DNA from: Helichrysum umbraculigerum
Lineage: Eukaryota > Streptophyta > Magnoliopsida > Asterales > Asteraceae
Direction of reading: 5' to 3'
Assembly (NCBI GenBank): GCA_949592205.1
Contig: CATIUR010000001.1
Coordinates: 73,691,059-73,755,058 of the forward strand
Length of the DNA: 64,000 nucleotides
Shown: piece by piece, positions 57,187-64,000 of the stretch
Position numbering within the stretch: the stretch's first letter is position 1
Layout of the letters: every line of letters begins with the position of its first letter
Made by a program: the position numbers and the translations under genes
The notes under the pieces: model-generated
Told to the model about the DNA's origin: nothing
The model's database searches: none
What the model saw: only the letters and a program-made list of their open reading frames with translations

Positions 57187-59802
57187 TTAGTACTTATGGG
57201 ATACCCAAGCCTTGATAGACTTGGGTTGTCCATGGTCATCCATAACCAGCACATCAATGAGTTTATGATATTTTAAAAACTCAGAAGATTTCGTTGATGC
57301 GTTGTCTGTGGATTTGGGTTTCCAAACCTTTGTAGGTTCAGATGAGTTGTTTTCAACAATGTTGTGCTGTTGAACTTGAGGTTTACTAGGTACAACTTTG
57401 TTTACTCTAGCCATGGGTTTTGGAGAAGAGGATGCATATCTTGATATAGGCGAATACGAAGCACGCCTAGAAAACGATTTTGAATAAGAATTCCTAAAGG
57501 AGGAAGTTCTTGGCATCCCTCTACCAAACCTATCTAGGGATAATAACCGACAATCCCTAATTATATGTCCCTGTTGACCACAACGAAAACAAGAACGTCT
57601 CTCAACATAAGATTGATTCCAATGAGTTCCCTCAAATCGTTTCGGTGGAGGACAGTACACAGAAGGTCTATGACCAGGAACATTTGTTGAACATGCACTC
57701 TTAGGAGAACATGTTGAAGTAGATGTTCCTGAGGTTGAGTTAGTTGATTTTGAAGGTTTATTCTTTTCAGATTCATCAACTTCAACTTTTGAGGATTCAT
57801 TGTCAACCTTAGCTTTGCCTTTGCATGTAAAACAATCATCATTTTCAGTTGTAATGATGAAATTTTCAGGTTTGACATTTATTTTCTCAACCTTAATGGT
57901 AGACTCTTCAGGTATATCTTCTACCTCAACGACCTCCTCAACACTAACTGAAGGTGAATTATCAGACTTAACAAAAGTGGGCAAAGGATACTCTGTCCGA
58001 TTGGTTTTCTCCTTTCCCTGCCTCTTAGGCTTAGCTTCTTTATCTTTGGTAGCTGACCAAGACGAGTAGTCAGCTACTACCTCTTCGATCCCTTCCTTAA
58101 CAGGCTTAGGATAATAGTTAGTGGGAGGTGGATACCCAAGTCCCGCTTTACTTTTATCTGTCCTCATCTTGTCAACCATTTCATCGAAGAGTTTATGAGA
58201 ATTTGAGAAATTCGTGATTCCCTTTTTAAAATTGTCAGACTCAGACTTTAGCTCAGAAAGTTCTTTATTCAAAAGTTCCATTTCTTTAAGATAGCTATTA
58301 ATAGCATCCTGTTGGCTAAAAACTTTAGACTTGTATTTTTCAGTGTCTAACTTATAAGCCTCAATTTGTTTTTCATAAAGAAATTCATTAGCTTTCAAAA
58401 ACTTGTTTGACTCGGTGAGTTTAACAACTTTTTCTCGCAACTCTAAATTGTCATATTGATAATTCTTAAGAGATTCAGTCAATGTTAAACAAGAAACACA
58501 GTTTATGGGTACCTTAGGTTCATCATGTACCGCATGTATCTTTGCCAAAAGCGCACTGTGTTGAACCTCTCCTTGAAGTGCACTAAAATCAAACACTCCC
58601 TGATTAAACACCACCAACGCCTGTGATGTTGAATCTTTCTCTGGAGTCTTGGGAGCTGAAGGTGTAGTGAAACCAGATGATGGATATCTTTCTTGTTCAC
58701 ACTCCTTAGCAAAGTGTCCATAACTCTGACAGTTCTTGCATTTCACTTTGCTTTTATTAAAACTAAGACCTGTATCACCATCGTCATCCAGGTCCTTTTT
58801 GCCCGTTCTCTGAAGAAATTTCTTAGTTCTTTGGGTTATCATGGCCATGCTCCATTTGATGTCCATTTGCTCGAGATCATCAGAGTCGATCTGTTCAAAG
58901 TCTTCCTCAGTGAGCTGCAGAGTACTAGCCTTCTTGGAAAGAAAATTCTCATACGAATTGAGGAAAGCTGCAAAGATTGTAGCATGATCCTCAGTAGCCT
59001 GTGAAGGAGCTGTTTGAGAAGTATAGGAAGCATATGAAGTGCTACCAGAAGGAGATGTAGCTGACTTGGAATTAGATCTGGAAGTTTCATTGAGACTAGG
59101 ATTTTGAGTGGAAGCCGCTGACATCTTTTCTTTCTTCTTCATGTCAAGAGCATCAGCCTGTAACTTTCTGATGAGTTCTTCCAAATCCATGATTTCAATT
59201 TCTGGATCTTGTTCCAAAATATCCACATTGGTAGCCCAGTCCTTAGGTAATGCCCGTAATAGCTTCTTATTTACCTCTCCATTATTAAGTACTATTCCTC
59301 CATCAGCCACTTCATCTACGAGTTGGGAATATCTTTTGAAGAGTGCTTCTAAAGATTCATTTGATAGTAAATCAAATGTGTCAAACTGTTTCTTGACAAG
59401 TTCCACTCTATTTCTCCTATATTTTTCATATCCACCACATCGTGTTTCAATTGCATGCCAGAGGTCGTATGCAATAACATAATGTTTAAACATTTGTTGA
59501 ACTTCCTTTGATAAGCATTTGACAATTGTTGAATAAGTTCTCCTTTCGGTATCGAATGCTTTTCTTTCCTCTAGTGTCATGCCAATGTAAGACTTTTGTG
59601 GTGATACTCTTAAATTCTTTGTTCCAACTACTGGTCTTTCATATCTTTCAACCAATGAGTTCCACATATCTGGATCATTTTCAGACATAAAGGCTTCGAA
59701 CTCAAATCTCCATGTAGCATAATCAGTATCATCTGTAAGCATGGGGGGTTCAATCTCACTAACAGCTCCACTATAGCAACGCATATGAGCTTTAGAAGAC
59801 AT
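57187..59802 (-). CDS. Gag protein of the gag-only element (871 aa)
   Basis: ATG at 59802 is chosen; the frame runs further upstream only with a non-ATG start. The copia gag core has YATWRFEFEAFM, DLWHAIETRCGGYEKY, LVKKQFDTFDLLSNESLEALF and NKKLLRALPKDW, then the first CCHC (CKNCQSYGHFAKEC, about residue 365). A Lys/Glu-rich coiled-coil stretch follows (about 450-560), then a second CCHC (CFRCGQQGHIIRDC, about 745) in a Ser/Arg-rich tail. It would form particles and bind RNA. There is no protease, so it must act unprocessed or be cut in trans. The frame is fully open, which implies recent selection or recent origin. Confidence 0.9.
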   Translation of the reverse strand: MSSKAHMRCYSGAVSEIEPPMLTDDTDYATWRFEFEAFMSENDPDMWNSLVERYERPVVGTKNLRVSPQKSYIGMTLEERKAFDTERRTYSTIVKCLSKEVQQMFKHYVIAYDLWHAIETRCGGYEKYRRNRVELVKKQFDTFDLLSNESLEALFKRYSQLVDEVADGGIVLNNGEVNKKLLRALPKDWATNVDILEQDPEIEIMDLEELIRKLQADALDMKKKEKMSAASTQNPSLNETSRSNSKSATSPSGSTSYASYTSQTAPSQATEDHATIFAAFLNSYENFLSKKASTLQLTEEDFEQIDSDDLEQMDIKWSMAMITQRTKKFLQRTGKKDLDDDGDTGLSFNKSKVKCKNCQSYGHFAKECEQERYPSSGFTTPSAPKTPEKDSTSQALVVFNQGVFDFSALQGEVQHSALLAKIHAVHDEPKVPINCVSCLTLTESLKNYQYDNLELREKVVKLTESNKFLKANEFLYEKQIEAYKLDTEKYKSKVFSQQDAINSYLKEMELLNKELSELKSESDNFKKGITNFSNSHKLFDEMVDKMRTDKSKAGLGYPPPTNYYPKPVKEGIEEVVADYSSWSATKDKEAKPKRQGKEKTNRTEYPLPTFVKSDNSPSVSVEEVVEVEDIPEESTIKVEKINVKPENFIITTENDDCFTCKGKAKVDNESSKVEVDESEKNKPSKSTNSTSGTSTSTCSPKSACSTNVPGHRPSVYCPPPKRFEGTHWNQSYVERRSCFRCGQQGHIIRDCRLLSLDRFGRGMPRTSSFRNSYSKSFSRRASYSPISRYASSSPKPMARVNKVVPSKPQVQQHNIVENNSSEPTKVWKPKSTDNASTKSSEFLKYHKLIDVLVMDDHGQPKSIKAWVSHKY

Positions 59803-60073
59803 TTTCAAACCAGAAAGGTATTTGGCCTCTTGCGACTTTTCCCTCCAATACTGAATTCGAATAATTTTGACGACTACTCGAGTATAGCGAAACTTTTCCG
59901 ACACTAAAATGAAGCAATTCTAAGCCTAAAAACAAAATTTGAAACTACAAAATTTTTCGCGTTTTTCCCGCCAAAATTTCGTCCGAAAACGTCAAAAACT
60001 GGCCGGGTAAAATGAAACTTTTTCCAGACTAAAATTGAACACTTTTAAGCCTATGGAAAAAATTTGAAAACGC

Positions 60074-60119
<46 letters not shown>

Positions 60120-60590
60120 GAATCTAGAACGAGGTTAATGTCGGAGAAAAATAGCAACGTCGCAGAAGTCCGATGACTCAATTAAGAATCGAAAATGCGA
60201 CGTAGCGTCCTACGTCGCAGTCCAACGTCGCAGAGCCTAGCGACGTCGCAGCCTACGTCGCAATAACCACTTAAGGTCAAAATAACGACGTCGCAGGTAA
60301 CGTCGCAACTCTACGTCGCAAAATCAGTTACGTCGCACGCGACGTCGCACGTGACGTCGCAGGCTACGTCGCACAGTCGGGCTGCAGCGACCAAAAACCC
60401 CAAAAATCGAAAATTTTCGAAACCCTAACGAAATTTCGAAATCCAAACGTCGAAATAACCCAAAAACAATTCCAGAAATCGATTTCTTCAAGCAAACTAA
60501 CTCAGAAACGAAGATTAATCAATTAAACCTTTGCGAATCAAACCAAAAACGTTCAAAATAACGATCCGAAACCGACGAATCCTTGATTCT
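59803..60590 (-). other. Leader of the gag-only element
   Basis: Contains two similar passages (about 59905-59955 and 60010-60075 share AAACTTTTTCC and AATTTGAAA), a T-run (60070-60117) and the TGCGACGT array at 60195-60372. Confidence 0.7.
60195..60372. repeat. TGCGACGT/ACGTCGCA array in the gag-only leader
   Basis: At least ten copies of TGCGACGT, CTACGTCGCA, AACGTCGCA or GACGTCGCA in 180 bp, both orientations. It includes adjacent inverse pairs such as GCGACGTAGCGTCCTACGTC, which can form hairpins in the leader RNA. Confidence 0.85.
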
Positions 60591-60593
60591 ACG

Positions 60594-60605
60594 GCTCTGA
60601 TACCA
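60594..60605 (-). other. Primer binding site (initiator Met-tRNA) of the gag-only element
   Basis: Minus strand TGGTATCAGAGC, two bases from the 5' LTR at 60608. Confidence 0.9.
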
Positions 60606-60607
60606 GT

Positions 60608-61069
60608 TGATAGTCCCTTGCCGTGGGATCTGATCGGATCGTTTGATTGATTGCTATTGCGGAATGATAAACAATCAATATAATGAATCACGAACACAAA
60701 CGATTCTATAACGTTTTCTGTATATTGACAATTGAAGTATAATCGTTACAATCACCAAACACGATTTCTCTGCCTCTCTCACACCAAAAACGGCACACAC
60801 TCTCTTCACTATGTCCAGCCCTAAAACTGAGGTTTAACTCACTATATATATCGACCTAATGGGCCCTGCGACGTTAGGCCCAACGTCGCAGGCCAGGCCC
60901 AATGCGACGTAGCCCATGTCGTCGCAGGCCCAATTACAATGTCACCATTCTATGTATATTTCATTTACAGACTCGAATACACACTCTAAACACTATACAT
61001 TCGTAGACTAATTGACTTTGACAATTACAATAGTTTGACCAACTGACTGACACACAAAATGCATCAACA
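60608..61069 (-). repeat. 5' LTR of the gag-only element
   Basis: 462 bp, identical by eye to 55039-55500. Confidence 0.95.
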
Positions 61070-61600
61070 CACATTGTGATATCTATCCTGAAAAACTCGA
61101 GCTTTGACATTTGAATGAAACCGTCCTGATCCGTACTGAGACCAAATAGCTGTGTGATCTCTCTGTTTCGGACTGCACTCTGAGTTGAGGAAGAACTTGG
61201 TGGTCACTTGATATTCACTATAAAGCTCTAAATGAACCGCAAAAGTGGCTAAGGACATGCTGTAACTCTTCCCCTGAAAGTTAAACTTGATCATCGAAGC
61301 ATCGTCCAATTTAGATACTGATTTATCAAACTTGAAGGTAACCATGAATTCTGCCACAAGTTCTTGATAAACTTTCTCTTTTAAGTCAAACAAACTAGTC
61401 CATGCCCGAAGATGTCGTTTTCCCACTTTAAATTCAATCAACTCCCTAAATCCTGTCGCTAACCCAATCTTAGCCAAATCCTCCCATACTACGTATCTGT
61501 TAACTCCTAATTCATGGGATAGCCATTTCCTATAAAGCTTCCTTTTCTCATCGTCTTTAATTGAGCCTTTAATGTATGAAGGAAGTGAAGTCTTGGCCAT
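61070..61600 (-). pseudogene. N-terminal part of the Athila ORF1-like protein
   Basis: Starts with ATG at 61600, immediately after a splice-acceptor-like AG. It contains GVNRYVVWEDLAKIGLATGF, FKVGKRHLRAWTSLFDLKEK, YQELVAEFMVTFKF and KFNFQGKSYSMSLATFAVHL, matching the layout of the Athila ORF1 family: a W-S-L-F block, then an E-F block, then a sequence around SMxxFxxxLxLY. It is truncated at codon 177 by the nested element. Before that insertion the ORF was about 640 codons. Its place, downstream of the pol-end signature, is that of the env-like ORF in other Athila elements. Confidence 0.7.
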
Positions 61601-62830
61601 CTGAAATAAGAGAAAAACAAAACATCATAGTAGGTTATATTAAATCAATTACAAGCACACGGATTATATTAAACCCTAGAATTTTTGGAAAAAATTCGAA
61701 ATGAGGGCTTTAAAAAGTGGATAATCCATAAACCTGTAATGACCAATAATAATCAAAATCTCACTTTTCAACCATCTAAACAAACTTTGATTTATGTAAG
61801 AAGCTACCACGAACTATTTGCAACAAATTCCCAAGTGGACTTTATCAAATTAAAGTAACTCGAGAAATTGAGACTAGTTCCAATTTTCAACCAAATAAGC
61901 ATCAAGCACCTAGAATTTTACAATATGTAATATGCAAGTTTGTTCTAGGCCGTCTAATTACCTTAAAGTGGCGAAAGCAACTTACTTACACAAACTAGCA
62001 AACTAACATGGCATTTTAAAGTGAACGTTTTATGATCATGCCGAGCAAGTAAGCAATCACAATTCAAGTTGACTCATTATTGCCATTTTGCAATTTGACA
62101 TTTGCTCTTTAAAATAGATATGGCAATTTTGGTGCAAACATTACTTTGGTTATAAAAGATGGTCATTTAAAGTCGCGATGAATTTGAGCCAAAAGTCACC
62201 ATATTTACTTCTAAGTTCAAAGTCAAGCTACAAATCAAATTGTTTTAAATTGAAATGGTTACTTGAATGTCGGAACAAATCGTTGACTTATTAAGTTTCA
62301 CTAACTTTATTTTACCAAAGTAGCGCCACTTGAAAAATCTTGATCCATTCGTTAATTCATTTTAAGTGCTTTCAAGAATCAAAGTAAGCTTATAACATTC
62401 AATTAAGCTCAAGCATCATTTTTAAGTAAAGATTTTGTTTCAAAATGTGATACTTAACAAAAAAATCGTCTTTTAAGCTTACTTGAATTTTCAAAGTGCA
62501 ACCATAATCATGTTTGATTAAGAACAAAGCAAATGCACAAGTTACTTATACTATTCTAAGCATATAACAATCACTAGTAACTTCACATAAGCAATTTAAT
62601 CATCACTTATCCAAATATGAACAATTAGGTCAAAATAACTAACTTTAAAAACTCAAACTCATAATTCTCCATCAAATTCATGAAATGCAAGCTTCTACAT
62701 CATCTAATATCACTACTAAGCAAGAATCAAAGCTCAAATTCGCAACTTTAACTAGCAATAATCACCAAGTAGTTTGAAACCCTAGGTTTTTAAAGTTAGA
62801 GAATTTTGAGAGTTAGGGCTTGAATCTTAC
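61601..62830 (-). other. Candidate 5'-UTR intron of the Athila ORF1-like gene
   Basis: The donor on the minus strand is AAG|GTAAGATT at 62831/62830, a near-ideal match. The acceptor is TTTTTCTCTTATTTCAG at 61601-61602, right before ATG. The 1.2-kb interior is AT-rich and has no ORF of note. Confidence 0.55.
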
Positions 62831-63040
62831 CTTAATCTTGATGCAAATGAGTTAGTAACTACATAATCACGAAATGGAGCAAGGTTTTGAGCTTGATTTG
62901 GTTAACAATGGTGGAAAATTGAATTTTTGAGGGTGTTTGGGGTTGGGCCGGCGCAAGAGGGAAGAAGAGAGAGGGGAGAGAATTTTGAATTTTTGATTTT
63001 TTTGTTATTATCTTAAACCCAAAATGTTTAAATACCCCAC
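62831..63040 (-). promoter_or_regulatory. Candidate internal promoter and leader exon for the Athila ORF1-like gene
   Basis: On the minus strand a TATA-like GTATTTAAAC (63027-63036) is followed by a pyrimidine-rich patch (TTCTCTCCCCTCTCTCTTCT, about 62965-62985). This is the usual arrangement of a plant TATA promoter and Y patch. A leader exon of about 150 bp then ends at a strong splice donor. The GC-containing GCCGGCCCAACC lies in the exon. Confidence 0.5.
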
Positions 63041-63446
63041 CTTTCTTCTTTTCTTTTTTCTTTTAATTACTTATGTTTTAAATTATTTTGGATAAACAAT
63101 TTTAAAAAATTAAGCTAATTAGTTTTAGCAAAAATTTTAAAATTCTGCGCAGTACTGTGAGCGGACAAAAAGTTGTTTTATTTAAAACGCGGAAGATAAT
63201 GCTAAAAACAAAGTGAACTTATTTTTGGTCTAAAAATTTTAAGTTCTTGAAATCTTAACAATTTAAAAAAAATTTAAAGTTCATAAAAATTTTAAATTTT
63301 AGAAACTGCGCAGATTTCGCGAAAACCAAAGTTTTTAGAAGCTTTTGTATTTTAAGGAAACTAACTAATTTAAAACTTTATTAAATTGGGTTGCCTCCCA
63401 ATAAGCGCTTGGTTTAAAGTCTTTAGCCTGACTTTCCAAAACAGTT
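63041..63446 (-). other. Spacer with the Athila/Ogre-type GCGCTT..GGGAGGCAACCC signature
   Basis: GCGCTTATTGGGAGGCAACC lies at about 63387-63406 on the minus strand, close downstream of the ORF at 63447. In known Athila/Ogre elements a closely similar phrase follows the end of the pol polyprotein. The rest is AT-rich. Confidence 0.5.
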
Positions 63447-63999
63447 TTAATTAATCAAGATCAAATGCTTAAAAGCATTCGGTGCTCTTGGATGCAGTCG
63501 AATATGGCGAGGAATGAATTTAATCATAAGGGTTTTAATGACAGAGTCGACTAGATCTGCAGGATTTAGAAAAAATATTTCGAATTCACTGAGAAACTTA
63601 CGTTCCTTTTTGCCTAAGTCTAGAAGATTGCCAATAAACTTATAAAATTCTTTCCTAACTTTCTTCGGACTTGAAATTCCTACTCGTGTCCCTTTGTCTA
63701 TATGATTAAGGTCGTGGAGAAGTTTATCTAGAGTATTCTGAAATTTCCGTTCTTCCTCTGAATCAGGATCTCCGGTCGTAGTGTGAACTGCTTCGGTGAC
63801 ATCCATCATCAACGATCTTTGAGACAAAGTGAAAGGATATTTAGACTGATCGAAAAGTAAAGTGAGTTCAACGTGAATATTCTTTCTTTTAGCGAAGAAA
63901 GTGGCTTCTCTCTTATCGTCAGCAGCTCCAGGAAATATCTCTAACAACGTTTTGATCATATAGGTGGCAGGGTCAACGAAGAAAGGAATTTTTCCAGAA
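63447..63999 (-). CDS. C-terminal part of an unrecognised element ORF, open to the window edge
   Basis: The frame is open from the window edge (SGKIPFFVDPATYMIKTLLE) to a stop at 63447, more than 180 residues. Charged helices are likely, with FTLSQRSLMMDVTEAVHTTT and KKVRKEFYKFIGNLLDLGKK. No zinc knuckle, RT or integrase motif was seen. Because it precedes the GGGAGGCAACC signature it may be a pol-region or unique ORF of a non-autonomous element. The function is unknown. Confidence 0.45.
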   Translation of the reverse strand, partial: SGKIPFFVDPATYMIKTLLEIFPGAADDKREATFFAKRKNIHVELTLLFDQSKYPFTLSQRSLMMDVTEAVHTTTGDPDSEEERKFQNTLDKLLHDLNHIDKGTRVGISSPKKVRKEFYKFIGNLLDLGKKERKFLSEFEIFFLNPADLVDSVIKTLMIKFIPRHIRLHPRAPNAFKHLILIN

Positions 64000-64000
64000 A

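Larger units (their letters stand above)
55039..61069 (-). mobile_element. Gag-only Ty1/copia element (TR-GAG type), very recent insertion
   Basis: Two 462-bp LTRs (55039-55500, 60608-61069) show no difference by eye, and CACAT flanks both ends (55034-55038, 61070-61074). Inside are an initiator-Met primer site, a leader with a motif array, one long gag ORF, 1.7 kb of non-coding DNA and a polypurine tract. There is no protease, integrase, RT or RNase H, so mobility must depend on a partner's enzymes. The two-knuckle gag resembles Sirevirus gag. Confidence 0.93.
48759..64000 (-). mobile_element. Ogre/Tat/Athila-like Ty3/gypsy element, runs off the window
   Basis: A long 3' LTR (48759-51354) is followed, going upstream in element sense, by a polypurine tract with the AAGTGTGGGA signature, 2.3 kb of non-coding DNA, a large ORF split by a nested element (53636-55033 and 61070-61600), a leader intron and promoter, then the phrase GCGCTTATTGGGAGGCAACC (near 63387-63406) and another ORF. 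That GGGAGGCAACCC phrase and AAGTGTGGGAT next to the LTR are hallmarks I associate with Athila/Ogre elements. No gag or pol is in view. Lineage is moderately sure, borders well supported on the left. Confidence 0.75.

Overview
The window is nuclear DNA of a flowering plant. It is AT-rich, its microsatellites are (TA)n and (TAA)n, and nearly all of it is nested transposable elements. It holds one recognisable host gene, a seven-exon terpene synthase. The TPS-g-like enzyme, the Au-type SINE tails, the Sirevirus-like third ORF and the Tekay chromoviruses together point to an asterid, probably Asteraceae. That placement is an inference. No organelle or bacterial sequence, rRNA, tRNA gene or CRISPR array was found.

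Layout: 1-6270 is a decayed Ty3/gypsy element (minus strand) cut by the window start, followed by a chromovirus 3' scrap (6310-6666) and a solo LTR (6956-7541). A copia leader and LTR (about 8470-9371, resuming 14253-14307) is split by a deleted Ty3/gypsy element (9372-14247, plus strand). The terpene synthase lies at 14866-18760 (minus strand) with MITEs in its introns. Retroposon tails, a small MITE and AT-rich DNA fill 18900-21886.

From 21887 a 2.6-kb unit (Helitron end, (TA)n, SINE tail, hAT MITE) is tandemly duplicated. The second copy was split by a Sirevirus-like Ty1/copia element (26044-48302, 5-bp TSD), which was itself split by a young Tekay chromovirus (28115-38529, TSD TGGTT). The hAT in the second copy was then broken by a large Ogre/Tat/Athila-like element (48759 to beyond the window end). 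One ORF of that element was split by a very recent gag-only copia element (55039-61069, 462-bp LTRs identical by eye, TSD CACAT).

Three patterns are the most worth checking. (1) Five LTR families each carry their own short, often palindromic motif array beside a TATA box, and a copia and a gypsy family share the same 10-mer, TGCGACGTAG. (2) The ORF downstream of the pol-end signature in the Ogre/Tat/Athila-like element seems to have its own TATA box, pyrimidine-rich leader exon and 5'-UTR intron ending directly at its ATG. (3) The gag-only element looks recently mobile and keeps a long open gag.
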